Counted from the first letter of the stretch, positions 11,047-22,407 are shown. The stretch is DNA of 64,000 nt from Siphonodentalium dalli (GCA_032622095.1 CP136064.1:250978484-251042483); one strand, 5' to 3'. Notes: generated by a model from the letters alone, not told the origin. Program-made: numbers and translations.

Positions 11047-11148
11047 TATATGGTACATGTAATTTTATGAAGTTCTGACTGGGTAACTTTATACCATTGA
11101 AAATATAATGCAGGTAGTATATTTTTTAGTTAAAAAATTAAAGGTGAC

Positions 11149-11402
11149 CAAGCCTTGAAATAGTGTGTCTGTCATTTGCAGAATGAGGTCCCCAGAGGGT
11201 GAATTTAGTGATGCTACCCCGCATAGCGGGCTAGCATCACCAAATTAACCCTCTGGGGACCTCATTCTGCTTACACCTCAGCAGAATGAGGTTCTCAGAG
11301 GGTGAATTTGATGATGCTAGCCCGCTACGCGGGGTAGCATCACTAAATTCACCCTCTGGGGACCTCATTCTGCAAATGACAGACACACTATTTCAACGCT
11401 TA
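11149..11402. mobile_element. family B hairpin MITE, copy 2, 254 bp
   Basis: Same length and structure as the copy at 6679. Ends are caagccttgaaatagtgtg and its inverse. The flanks AAGGTGAC (11141-11148) and AAGGTTAC (11403-11410) match at 7 of 8 bases, fitting an aged 8-bp duplication. Confidence 0.85.
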
Positions 11403-11479
11403 AAGGTTACATGCAACAGCAACAGTATTCATCATTTGTCTAAAACTTTATTTAATTGGTCGCTGGTTTGGTCAGCAAA

Positions 11480-11600
11480 CACATCCCACAAATGAATGAG
11501 GTCTTGAGAGGATGAATTTGATGACACTAGCCCAGTGTGGTGTACATGTAGTGTCACAAAATTTCACCATCCGGGAGACCTCATTCTGAAAATGTCAAGC
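11480..11600. mobile_element. family B hairpin, partial
   Basis: gaatgaggtcttgagaggatgaatttgatg and its inverse (caccatccgggagacctcattc) form one diverged family B hairpin. The outer ends are missing. Confidence 0.65.
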
Positions 11601-12070
11601 ATCATTAACAGAAGATGCAGAATGTTAATTCTGTTGAGGTTTCTCGACGACTTGACTGCTTTATCCACAAACAGAAAAGCTCAACAGAAAATGGGGTTAA
11701 AATAGTCGGCCTATCGCATGTCTATACTAATCGGTGTACTACACTAATTATGGGCAAATCTTCTTCTTGTTGGAGCTAAACGGCCACTCACTTTTGCTAT
11801 ATTTATAATTTTATTATTTCAGTTATGAGTACAGGTGTCCACATTAGATGATTAGGCTTGTATTTTATTGGTTCTAAGGTCACTATTTGAGGACAGCTGT
11901 CAAAGGTTCAGAAGAATTCAGACTGTCAACAAGAAGCGGGAATATCAATATCACTAATAATGTTATCAGATACACTATTAGGTTTCAAATAGGGTAACAT
12001 AACTGGGGCCTATTTTGGGAGACTGCAAACCTGATATCATTTTGAATCACATTGGGATACTGAAAACTAC

Positions 12071-12495
12071 CAAGCCTGAATTTAGTATGTCTGACATTTG
12101 CAGAATGAGGTCCCGAGAGGGTGACTTTGGTGACGCTATCACACACAATGGGCTAGCATCACCTCATTCTGCTTAGGCCTCATCTTCTGGGAAGTATCTA
12201 TATTCTCAAATTAACATTTGTTTTTAGTTACTTTTTCCCTTTTGTTGAGTTTCTAAATCCCCTAATTTGCAGAAGATAAAATTCATAATCAAGGTGACTA
12301 ATGGGCGAACATCACCAACTGGGGAACTTCAATCTGATCCTAGGTCTCCCATAGCAGTTGAGGCACAAGCAGAATGAGGTCACCAGATAGTGAATTTGGT
12401 TATGCTAGCCTAGCCCCCTGTGCAGGATAGCTTCACTAAATTCAATTTCAGGGGACCTCATTCTGCAAATGTCAGACACACTAAATTCAGGCTTG
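12071..12495. mobile_element. family B element with one internal module, 425 bp
   Basis: Left end caagcctgaatttagtatgt and the inverse at the right, with flanks AAAACTAC (12063-12070) and AAAACTAG (12496-12503), 7 of 8 identical. Between the end hairpins is the module tcatcttctgggaagtatct...cccatagcagttgagg, which the 254-bp copies lack. This is the longer form of the family. Confidence 0.85.
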
Positions 12496-12577
12496 AAAAC
12501 TAGCCATTTCCTTGCAGCCGAGATAAACAAAGCTATGTACATTATAACCATCTGTACTAAATTCACATTGACGAGTA

Positions 12578-12788
12578 CAGTAATGCCCTAAATAATCGAC
12601 TCCTTAATCACAAAAGAATTATGGGTAATTTTTCAGGATTTAGTCGGAAATATGGCCTGTTGCCATTCATCGGAAAGCTCTCGGTGAGAGCTTTCCGATG
12701 AATGGCAACAAGCCATAATTCCCTAAATCCTGAAAAATTACCCATAATTAAGCTTTGGTTAAGGAGTCGATTATTTAGGGCATTACTG
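12578..12788. mobile_element. TA-flanked CAGTAATGCCC MITE, copy 1, 211 bp
   Basis: Almost the whole element is a hairpin. cagtaatgccctaaataatc at the left is mirrored by gattatttagggcattactg at the right, and the arms meet at gctctcggtgagagc. TA lies on both sides (12576-12577, 12789-12790). The TA target and CAGT ends indicate Tc1/mariner-type mobilisation. Confidence 0.85.
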
Positions 12789-12794
12789 TAGTTC

Positions 12795-13014
12795 CCTTAG
12801 GAAATGTTCAGATAATAAGTTCATGGACGTTTGTTGATCTAATTATCTGCACATTCCCCAACAATGAGTTAGAATCCTTCTGTACTTGTATTATCCTTTT
12901 GTTTCTTTCTTGTCTGCTTATTTTTCCTGAACATCCATCCAGATGAATAATAGACCATTCCAAGGTATACTTTCATGACTGAATGGGAGAATCCATTTAG
13001 TAAAGTAAGGGTTA
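12795..13014. mobile_element. diverged T4 MITE right part
   Basis: Shares ttaggaaatgttcaga, gaataatagaccattcca and catttagtaaagtaagggTTAA with the TTAA element at 21747-21960. The left end is unclear. A further right-end fragment ends at about 13173, and others near 27590 and 39290-39372. Confidence 0.5.
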
Positions 13015-13354
13015 AAGCTGGACTTGTCATGCCTTTCTAAACACACTAAATGATACAGGTTACAGTGGAGTAATTATTTCCCATTATTTCCCTCAGTGTT
13101 AATATTGTGGTAAATGAGTACATGTATATACTTTTATTGTTGAATGGGAAATCCATTTAGTAGAGAAAGGGTTAAATTCATTTATGTTTAATTTTACACA
13201 CTGATACCTAATTACATGCATACCACTATAGTGGAGATTGTATTTGAATTAAATTGAACTCACGTTAAAGTGGCTGATTGTGGAATCGGCTCTTCAGCTG
13301 TCATCTTATATGAGGTTTGTCATTCATCACCTGTTAAAATAACATCAATCAATG

Positions 13355-13590
13355 TTTAAAGATACAGTAAGCGTTGGCGGTGGGTATTTCTGTTAAGGAA
13401 GTTATATACATCCATTAAAACTGCCATAATAAGAAAGAATATTAAAATTGATATATTTTGTTCTGCTATCAATCATAAATATCGCATAAATAGCAAGTTA
13501 TTGTCAAGATTGTATGCCTTGTTAGTAAACAAAAGCCATATTATGATACAATACAATGCGTAAAGATTATGTCATACATAAAACGCTCAA
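13355..13590. mobile_element. partial TTAA/AGGYACG-family element
   Basis: tttaaagatacagtaagcgt followed by tggcggtgggtat, then taccgcataaatagcaagtt-type text, matches the end and interior of the element at 43413-43905. The far end (gcctttaa) is missing. Confidence 0.55.
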
Positions 13591-13899
13591 CACTGGGGAG
13601 ACCCCACTAATTGACACCCTATTGATTTCTTAAAATACACTGATATAGCGCTCGCTAATCCTCACCACTCAAGATTTCAGTGTTGAATAGGTCACTGTGA
13701 AACACTCTCCTAAAAAATTGCCACAGTGTTCACTGTTGAATGTTTTCCTTATCGCTTACTATTTACATGCTGTATATAAACAAATGCTAGGCTCATACAA
13801 AGTGTGTTTTGTGGATAATATCACATTCATACTGGCATTATACTATACGATTAGTATATTCTTGAGAACATTTTCATAATTTGGCATCTGTTATTTCTA

Positions 13900-14400
13900 A
13901 ATTATAACATACTAGCTGAAACAGGCTCCCAAAGGGAGCTTTTATTCAGCATCTGAGGGGGCACCTTTGACATTTAAATAGGGGACTGCGGCCCCTGTGT
14001 GCATTCACGCACATTTTGACCTTAGACAGAACCGGCCCCTTTGAAGTGATCATTTAAACAGTTATATTTACATACTAAGTGTTGTCATCACTAAATCCAG
14101 CATTCTAATTGGTCGGCGCCCACGTGGCTAGTTGCAATTATTTCTCGGTGAATGCGCAACAGCTAATAACTGCAAGCTCATAACAACATCGATACGTCAT
14201 TTGGGTTTGGAAAGACGAACGCATAATGTTTTGGGCGCATTTGGATTCACGCAGGATTAACTTAATAAATCATCGGGTTTCAATTGTTCCTGTTAACTTT
14301 TGCCAAGGGTGCTATGGGATATTTTGGGCTGGTTTTGTCACGATACACTTTTCGATTTAAGTACATTTACAAAAGTGGCTTTTTCGCTACATGTATATAA
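13900..14400. other. unassigned stretch
   Basis: No gene supported. It contains a small hairpin (ggctcccaaagggagc, about 13923) and a ccaat-like segment next to cacgtgg near 14118. I see no start site or exon to go with it. Confidence 0.4.
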
Positions 14401-14565
14401 ATATAAGGATTAACTGTCATGTGGACTGTTTTTATGGAGATGTAACCGTGAGGTAAGTGGTCATCACTTGTATGTAAAACCCTTCAGGTTTTACACAAGT
14501 TATGACCACTTACCTCACGGTTACATCTCCATAAAAACAGTCCACATGACAGTTAATCCTTATAT
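14401..14565. repeat. long near-perfect palindrome, 165 bp
   Basis: atataaggattaactgtcat at the left is mirrored by atgacagttaatccttatat at the right. The arms are about 80 bp with few mismatches and meet at a short loop around cccttcaggt. No other copy was noticed in the window. It could be a young foldback transposon or a hairpin-RNA source. Confidence 0.9.
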
Positions 14566-14599
14566 AATTATACAAACAAACATCACTTTTGCAAGACAT

Positions 14600-15140
14600 C
14601 ACACCTAGGAATGAAAATCAGTATCTTAAATTTAAACCATGCCCCAATTTATTGAAGACTCCAACTCGAATTTCAATTGAAGAAACAACAAAAATCACAA
14701 CCTGACTGACATTCCATTAGAATAAATCTTTACATCCAAATGAACTTTACAATTGCAAACATGACTTGTCTTCACAATCACAATTTTAAGCATGACCCAA
14801 ATCAGGAAAGTCTCCGACAGACTCCAACTAAAATTTCCATTGAAGAAATTCAAAAAATCACAACCTGCCATTCCATCAGAATAAAACTTAACATCCGAAC
14901 AAACTTTACAATTGCCAAACATTGACGTCATGAAATGAAAATCACAATGTCAGCAATTTTAATTATGACCCAACTCGGAATTTGTTAAAAGCTCCAAACA
15001 AATTTCCATTGAAGAAACACCAAAGCTTCACATTCTGTTGGAAAACAAACTTAACATCCGAAAGAACATCTGCAAAAAGTGATGTCTTGAAATGAAGATC
15101 AAATGTGGGTAATTTTAATCATGCACACAACAGGGCATTA
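14600..15140. repeat. degenerate ~160-bp tandem repeat, 3+ units
   Basis: Blocks reading aaatcaca..cagcaattttaa, then ccaac..aaatttccattgaagaaa, then aacttaacatccgaac recur near 14609, 14770, 14937 and 15095. Units are strongly diverged. The short ORFs on both strands of this array have no recognisable features. Confidence 0.75.
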
Positions 15141-15144
15141 ATCA

Positions 15145-15608
15145 AAAGCCTGAACCACTCCAAGCAGAAAAAAATAACAATGATTAGAGCTCGAACCGAA
15201 ATATCCGTGGAAAGTAACACTCAAAAACTAAGCAAGAATTCCCGAAGGTAACAAGCAAGGTCTCAAATGATATGTCCTCATGATACATCCGTCAAAGTAT
15301 TGTGCTATTGGCATGAGATAAAGTAACGAAGTCTAACAGACCATTAGGAGAGAAACATCGAATTAGCATGGAAATCTTATTCCCTTGAATGTGAATCCCT
15401 GTGTTAAAAATCAATACCTCGTCTGGAGACTCGCTGAGGAAAAGTCGTCGCAGCTACGAGGACACTCGCAAACTTCTCACAAAAACTCCTTATTGCGTTT
15501 CTCTCCACAACAATAAGATCTAACAAGATAGAAATCAGTTCAGCACAATTTGCAAATTTTTATCAAATCACAGCTTCAGACCAGAACTGTCATCAGCCAA
15601 TCAGAATA
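15145..15608. other. unassigned stretch
   Basis: No repeat copy or gene recognised. Slightly higher GC around 15415-15480. Confidence 0.4.
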
Positions 15609-16085
15609 GCTTTGAGCAAGCCTTGAAATAGTGTGTCTGTCATTTGCAGAATGAGGTCCCCAGAGGGGGATTTACCTCATAATGCTTAGGCCTTATCTTC
15701 TGGGAAGTATCTATAGTCTCAAAATAAAACATTGTTCTTATTTACTTCTGTTTTTATATCGCCTATTTTGCAGAAGATGATATGATTAATCGAGGTACAT
15801 GTACAAATAATGGGTGATCATCAGAAGCTTCTACTGGAGAACTTCAATCTGATCATAGGTCTCCCATAGCAGTTGAGGCCCATGCAGAATGAGGTTCCCA
15901 GAGGGTGAATTTGGTGATGCTATCAGAGTACGGCAGGCTAGCATCACCAAATTCACCCTCTGGAGACCTCATTCTGCTTAGGCCTCATCTTCTGGTAAGT
16001 ATATATAGTCCCAAAATAACACATTTTTTAGTTTACTTCTGTTTAGTTTTTATATCCCATAATTTGCAGAAAATAAAATGATTAA

Positions 16086-16478
16086 CCCTTTACCCAACAG
16101 AACAGCCCTGTGCCAATGCATTCTCTTATATATGCGAGTCTACCATAGGTCGCCTCGCATATATAAGAGAATGCATTGGCTTAACACATTAAAAATTATA
16201 AAATTGTTAAAGAATGTAAGAAAAAATGGTAAAAAGTGTTAAAAAAAGATTTTTTTTTAGGCCATTGCATTCTCTTATATATGCGAGGCGACCTATGGTC
16301 GACTCGCATATATAAGAGAATGCATTGGCACAGGGCATAACTGTAACTAACACAATGTGGTCAAGGAGCCGGTTCCAATGATATCCATATTTGTATGGTT
16401 CTATTGAGACAGACCGAAGATATTTTAGGCTGTTGAAACTTTATTTGGCCGGTTTTGGCCGGTTTGTTGGGTAAAGGG
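16086..16478 (+). mobile_element. piggyBac-like MITE T1, copy 3, 393 bp
   Basis: TTAA lies at 16082-16085 and 16479-16482. Removing the element and one TTAA restores ataaaatgattaatcaagg, which matches the uninterrupted family B module (ataaaatgcataatcaagg). The insertion site and duplication are therefore confirmed within the window. Hairpins lie at about 16114-16180 and 16262-16328. Confidence 0.95.
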
Positions 16479-16779
16479 TTAATCAAGGTGACTAATTTGA
16501 GAGAACATCACCAGCTTCAACTGGGGAACTTCAATCTGATCCTAGGTCTCCCATAGCAGTTGAGACCCAAGTGGGCAAGCATCACCAAATTCACCCTCTG
16601 GGAACCTCATTCTGCTTAGGTCTCATCTTCTGGAAAGTATCTATAGTCTCAAAATAACATTGTTTTCAGTTACTTCTGTTGATTTTCTATATCCCCTAAT
16701 TTGCAGAAGATAAAATGCATAATCAAGGTGACAATTAGGTGAACACTGAACATTTTCAAATGAGGAACTGAAATATTGT

Positions 16780-16937
16780 GAAAACCCTGTGCCAATGTAT
16801 TTTTTTATATATGTCAGTCTCCTATAGGGAGCCTCGCATATATAAAAGGATATATATTGGCCTAGCAATATTTCCCTTGACCTTACAAGAGAATCCACTG
16901 GCACAGGAACTTTAATGCTCCGGTCATGAAAGGGTTA
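16780..16937. mobile_element. T3-like TTAA MITE fragment
   Basis: Contains a decayed core hairpin (ccaatgtattttttta...ggatatatattgg) and ends ccggtcatgaaaggg before TTAA. The left terminus is not recognisable. Confidence 0.6.
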
Positions 16938-17741
16938 ACAAAATATTCTTAACATTGTTTTTAGTTACTTTTTCCCTTTTGTTCCGTTTATATGGCCCCT
17001 AATTTGCAGAAGATTAAATGCATAATTGAGGTGACTAATCACTAATGGGCGAACATCATAGACTTCAAGTGGGAAACGTCAATCTGATTAGAGCTAGGTC
17101 TCCCATAGCAGTTGAGGCCTGAGCAGAATAAGGTTTCCGGAGGGTGAATTTGGTGATGCCAGCCCACCGTGTGGGATAGCTTCAGTAAATTCACCCTCTG
17201 GTGACCTCATTCTGCAAGTGACAGACATACTATATCAAGGCTTGGTTTTGAGTATACCCGCTGACACTTGTTCAAACAAAGAAACTTGCCATCTGTGGAC
17301 CGCTTTATGGACCCCCTAAGTATCTTAAGGTCCTTTGTGTAATAATAGTCCTGCAGGCACAAGCAGCAATTCTCAAATAAGTGTTGAATAAGATCAGATA
17401 TCGGTTTTATATTAATAATACTAAGAGCTAACACATGTCACATCATTATATTCAGAAGGTCCCATCAAACATCTGGCATGTCATTACATGTGATTAACAC
17501 TAAGTACCGTACTATAGTACCGATAATTTCAAATGTCGTATTTACATATCCCTCTTTACTCATATTACTACTAATATCATAAAATTATGCAACTGCACAA
17601 TGCAGAAATCCTCTGCTGTTTACAACTCTGCTGTTTTTGTAAACAGCAGGTTAAAATTTATGAATATGATGAATATTCATCTTCAAAGTTGTGTACTTGT
17701 ACATGTGTACCCGGTATATGGTTTGGCCATCTCAGGGTTAA

Positions 17742-17956
17742 CCCTTTGAGTGCCAGGTGCGATTTTTGTATCAACCCATATACCCTGTGCCAATGCATTC
17801 TCTTATATATGCGAGTCGACCATAGGTCGCCTCGCATATATAAGAGAATGCATTGGCCTAACAATTTTACAATTTTAATAATTTATTCTTATATTCTTTA
17901 ACAGACTTATTTTGTAGGTTTAGGAACGATAAGATCGGTCCCTGGTACTCAAAGGG
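17742..17956. mobile_element. piggyBac-like MITE T2, 215 bp
   Basis: Termini ccctttgagtgccagg and (inverse) ccctttgagtaccaggg are flanked by TTAA at 17738-17741 and 17957-17960. It carries one core hairpin (about 17790-17856) that is nearly identical to those of T1, although the termini differ. Confidence 0.85.
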
Positions 17957-18256
17957 TTAAACGATATCAAATGAGTTGACGTGTTACACCAGTATATAAT
18001 GAAAGAGTGAAATTTCATCACTTGGTTAAGAGAGTACACCGTTCTATCAGCTGATCAACATTTGTTTTGTTAAGTAAGCATGTGTGACTCTGGATAAATT
18101 GTTATTCATACACAGTCCAGCAATTCTTGATTACCTGTTAATTAACAAACTAAAGGTTTCATAGAGATCATTTGACAGGTGATAGCTGACTTGTAGCCTT
18201 GAAACTTTTTGTCCAAAAGTTTGGCCAAATAAAATTTTCTTTGCTCATATTAAAAA

Positions 18257-19755
18257 ACGAGAGGCCGATCACGATCGGCAGATGTTTAACCCATCCCTTG
18301 GCGATAGTAAATTGTTATGATCAGAATCATAATCTTTTAATGTTGAATTATAGAGTATACTGTTATGATCTAAAGTAGTATATGACAAATGTACATAATA
18401 ACCAGTAATAACACAAATTATTGGAATGTATGAGTCAATATAGAAGGGTTAATATAACATCTAAAGCCTGTCACCACTATCATAGTGTAAGCAGTTCTAT
18501 TCATGTTGTTGCAAATTGCCATGTGAGATATCAAAATATTATAATTATTTATTTAATGGAAAAGGTTAAAAGACATGGAATGGGTAAAAGGGGTTAAATC
18601 ACCTATCTCTGCCCTGTTTGATCCAATGTAGTCCCATCATCCAAGGACTTAGAGAGCTCCATTGGTCTAGTTAAATAAATTCACATGGCTAAGTTGTGGT
18701 TAAAAAGATAGCTAAATCAATTTATCCAATAATTCACTAATCTGTGTCTCTTATACAGAGCTAACATATGAGGGCTACCCGGTATAAATAACTCTCAAAG
18801 CAATAAACTATATTGTCTTTTATCTTGCTCACAGAGAAGCAGGTATTCATTAATTGTAAGTTACTTGGGTTATAATCTGGATAATTCTTAGTTTAAAAAG
18901 GGCCATATCTCTGGTATAACAAATTGGATCTAACCCATATTCAAACTCGTTCTGTATTTTGAGTTGAGAAACTCACATACCAAATTTGGTTCCTATCAGA
19001 TGAAAAATGGTTGATTTATCGAAGTACATGTATGTGTGAATTATAGGTCAAAGGACCATAACTCCATTAAAAAAAATCCGATCAAACCCATATTCGAACT
19101 CAATCTGTATGTTGGTCTGAGAAACTCATACACCAAATTTGGTTCCAATCAGATAAAAAATGTTTGAGTTATGGCAGAATTAATGAATTCTAAGTCGAAA
19201 AAGGGCCATAACTCCGTAAAAAAAACTCGGATCAAACCCATATTCGAACTCGATCTGTATTTTGGGCTGAGAAACTCACATACCAAATTTGGTTCCGATC
19301 AGATAAAAAAATGTTTGAGTTATGGCAGAATTCATGAATTCTAAGTCGAAAAAGGGCCATAACTCCGTAAAAAAAAGTCGGATCAAACCCATATTCGAAC
19401 TCGATCTGTATTTTGGGCCGAGAAACTCACATACCAAATTTGGTTCCGATCAGATAAAAAATGTTTGAGTTATGGCAGAATGCGTGAATTCTAAGTCGAA
19501 AAAGGGCCATAACTCTGTACAAAAAAGTCGGATCAAACCCATATTCGAACTCGATCTGTATTTTGGGCTGAAAACCCCATATACAATATTTGGTTTTGAT
19601 CAGGTAAAAAATGTTTGAGTTATCGCATTACACGTAAAGTGTCTACGGACGGACAGACGGACGGACAGACGGACGGACAGACGGACGGACGAACGACGAG
19701 TGGTCAATCCGGACAACGACACTATGTTTACCATACATGGTATGGGTAAACATAA
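18257..19755 (+). mobile_element. pearl-like element P2, 1.5 kb, five core units
   Basis: Starts acgagaggccgatcacgatcgg. Core units at 18900, 19053, 19203, 19354 and 19504 give a 150-153 bp period (gggccataactc..., aactcacataccaaatttgg, gagttatggcagaat). The acggacggacagacgg microsatellite spans about 19645-19692. The end is gtggtcaatccggacaacga plus a gtttaccata/tatgggtaaac hairpin. The inverse of 18400-19755 is repeated at 62768-64000. Confidence 0.85.
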
Positions 19756-19789
19756 AAAGGGGCCATTGGCCAAAACAGCATGAAACCTG

Positions 19790-20255
19790 CGGCCCTGGGA
19801 ATTAATGAAAATTTTCCTAGGCAATATATTTGCCTAGGTGAAAGAAATCGGCCTAGGCAAAAACAGATTTTACCTAGGCAAATTTGCAACAATATTGCCA
19901 TCTCAAAACAATATGATTCAATAATAACCTGAAATGCTTAGTTATTTTGATGAATATTATTCCCAGGCCACTACTCAACATATATGTTCAATTCCACAAA
20001 TCATCTCCAAAACAAGTTTCCTTATACCGGGTAGCTAGTTAATGGCCCAGTGCCATGGAAACAATTGTAGGACAATATATATAAAGAGTGATTTAAGGAA
20101 GTCATTTCGGCTAAAGAGGTTCTATTTCTGATAGACACAAATCCACTTTAGTAACCCAATGAACTTGTTTTACCTAGGAAATATAATTGCCTAGGCAAAC
20201 TGATTTTGCCTCCGGTTTTTACCTAGGCATTGCCTAGGATAATTCCCATGGCTGA
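19790..20255. mobile_element. inverted-repeat element with eight CCTAGG hexamers
   Basis: CCTAGG occurs at 19816, 19833, 19852 and 19873 on the left and at 20173, 20190, 20222 and 20233 on the right. The ends tgggaattaatg...ttttcctaggcaa and (inverse) tgggaattatcctaggcaa form imperfect terminal inverted repeats. The middle 300 bp has none. No target duplication was resolved. Confidence 0.75.
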
Positions 20256-20318
20256 ACCTGCTAATGTGTGCAAATATAAACAATCAGGAAGTCCCACTAA
20301 ACATCTGGCATGCCATTA

Positions 20319-20531
20319 CAGTAATGCTCTAATTAATCGACTCCTTAACCACAGCAGAATAATGGGTAATTTTTCAGGATTTAGTTGGAAATATGGCTTG
20401 TTGCCATTCATTGAAAAGCTTTCAGCGAGAGCTTTCCAATGAATAGCAACAAACCATATTTCCGACTAAATGCTGAAAAGTTACCCATAATTCTGCTGTG
20501 GTTAAGGCGTCAATTAATTAGAGCATTACTG
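20319..20531. mobile_element. TA-flanked CAGTAATGCCC MITE, copy 2
   Basis: cagtaatgctctaattaatc and the inverse at the right, TA on both sides (20317-20318, 20532-20533). The arms meet at gctttcagcgagagctttc. It shares its hairpin with 12578-12788 and 39641-39831. Confidence 0.85.
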
Positions 20532-20544
20532 TACCTGTGATTAA

Positions 20545-21038
20545 AGGCACGTGAGGCCTTAGTTGTCGAAAATATTCATATTTGTTCCAATCACCGTAAA
20601 CAGAAAAACATTAAAACGCATACAGTTTCGTTCATATATACCATTACCATCGCGTAAACAGCATGTTATCATAAAGACCTACTATATTTTACCTAAGCAA
20701 GAGCCTGATTGTGTTACAGAAGACAGCACAATGCTGCTGGCTAATCACACACCAATGGCATAAACGCTCTTTATTCGTTCCATATCAGGAATTCACCAAC
20801 TAAGAACGCTCTTTATGTTTACCATCATAATATAAACAAACACCAGAAAAGTTACTTTTTATGCTTTTGTTTACGTAACAATGGTCAAATATATGACAAT
20901 AACATACTGTTTATGCAATATTTCTTATTTGTATACGGACAAAGTATGTCTACATTTTGTTGTTCTTTCTGTTTGTGGCGGTTTTTGACGGGTGGAAATA
21001 TTTTCACAGGATACCCACCGCCAAGGCCAACCGTACCT
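20545..21038 (+). mobile_element. TTAA-flanked AGGYACG element, copy 1, 494 bp
   Basis: aggcacgtgaggcc at the left and ggccaaccgtacct at the right, TTAA at 20541-20544 and 21039-21042. The interior carries aaacgctctttat twice and tggcggtttttgacgg near the right end. Copy 2 is inverted at 43413-43905, copy 3 starts at 41755, and copy 4 is at 48423-48961. Confidence 0.85.
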
Positions 21039-21233
21039 TTAACATGCACACTGATCTGTTTGATCTCAAATATCAGATTTACATATTGCCCTATTTACTA
21101 ATGTTACCACTACATGATCAGAAAATTATGCACAATACACATATCATGGGCTGTTTCTGCCACAGCAGGTAAAATTCATGAAATTGCTAACTATTCATCT
21201 TCAAACATGAGTAGTTTTTACTGCTATTTTATG

Positions 21234-21590
21234 CAAGGCTTGAAATAGTGTGTCTGTCATTTGTAGAATGAGGTCCCCAGAGGGTCAATTTAATGACGCC
21301 ACCCTGGCTAGCATCACTAAATTCACTCTCGGGGGCTCATTCTGCTTAGGCCTCATCTTCTGGGAAGTATCTAATGTATATCAAATTAGCATTATTTTTA
21401 GCCACTTTTTCTCTTCTGTTCAGTTTCTATATCCCCTAAATTGCAGAAGATAAAATGAATAATCGAGGTGGCTATAATGGGTGAATATCACCACCTTCAA
21501 CTGGGGAACTTAAATCCTATCATAGGTCTCCCATAGTAGTTGAGGCCTCAGCAGAATGAGGTTCCCAGAGGGTGAATTGATGATGATCTT
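21234..21590. mobile_element. family B element, right-truncated
   Basis: Starts caaggcttgaaatagtgtgt, has one hairpin and one module (cctcatcttctgggaagtat through catagtagttgagg), and breaks off in the second hairpin (agggtgaattgatgatg). Confidence 0.75.
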
Positions 21591-21746
21591 TGTCGAATGC
21601 TTTTATTTCAAGAGCTCCATGTACAGGTACCTGTTTTATGATGTAGCAATGGACACATGCACTCAAAGGGTTAATACATTATGATTTATTTACATTAGTA
21701 CATCAGTAACTTGATATTGTTGTCATTGCAAATATAGTTTGTTTAA

Positions 21747-21960
21747 TCCTTTCTTACCAAATACTCTTTGGCAAGTAAGTTCATGTGGTAAATGCAGCTT
21801 CCTTAGGACATGCTCAGACAATTAGTTCAACAAATGACTGTTTGTTGAACTAATTATCTAAAGATTTCAATAAACAGGACTTCTTCTGAACATGTATAAT
21901 AGACCATTTCAATCTATTCTTTTATAAATTAATGGGATAACTCATTTAGTATAGAGAGGG
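21747..21960. mobile_element. TTAA-flanked MITE T4, 214 bp
   Basis: Ends tcctttcttaccaaat and (inverse) ccctctctatactaaat, with TTAA at 21743-21746 and 21961-21964. Internal hairpin at about 21818-21860 (aattagttcaaca / tgttgaactaatt). Confidence 0.7.
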
Positions 21961-22150
21961 TTAAAGTAACTGGTAAATGTACAAGTAGAAAAACTTTGAA
22001 AAAAATCAACCTGAAGATTGTAATCTTCTGCAGCCAGAAAGCCCAGTTCTAATATGAATCGTACGTAACACATAGTGATCCAACCACAGATTCTGTGCCT
22101 CAAATTTGCCTTTTATCGGCGACATACCGCTAAGAATAATTTATGTAACA

Positions 22151-22366
22151 TCATGCAGTGGTCACGGCAGAGAATACATGCAAACTTGACAAGATGTGTC
22201 GTAGATTGTACAATCTTGTCGGGATTCTGGTCATGACTACTTCATTTATTGTTTTCATTAAGCTAACCAACGAAATTGGTCTAAATGAAATTAATAGGCC
22301 CAAATCAGATGAGAATTCTTCGTAAGTTGTGAAGTAGTAACTTTCATTTTTATCGTGATGCTTCAT
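22151..22366 (-). CDS. candidate first exon or small ORF, 71 aa
   Basis: An ATG at 22364-22366 (minus) opens a 71-codon ORF beginning MKHHDKNESYYFTTYEEF. It lies 40-60 bp inside a cluster of ETS, E-box and CRE motifs (22408-22493). I do not recognise the protein. The sequence is neither low-complexity nor part of a repeat I can see, but the length is compatible with chance. It may be a 5' exon whose continuation lies elsewhere. Confidence 0.2.
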   Translation of the reverse strand: MKHHDKNESYYFTTYEEFSSDLGLLISFRPISLVSLMKTINEVVMTRIPTRLYNLRHILSSLHVFSAVTTA

Positions 22367-22407
22367 TCGCAATTCCACGCTTTTTTGCTATCTCCACACT
22401 GTTGCTA

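Larger units (their letters stand above)
15617..17244. mobile_element. long family B element with repeated internal modules and insertions, 1628 bp
   Basis: Terminal caagccttgaaatagtgtgt and the inverse ending caaggcttg bound the element. Flanks GCTTTGAG (15609-15616) and GTTTTGAG (17245-17252) match 7 of 8. The interior has about four copies of the module (tcttctggXaagtatctatag near 15707, 15988 and 16627, with a last partial one near 16945). Each is separated by a hairpin or hairpin half. A T1 MITE at 16086-16478 and a T3-like fragment at about 16780-16937 lie inside it. Confidence 0.85.
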
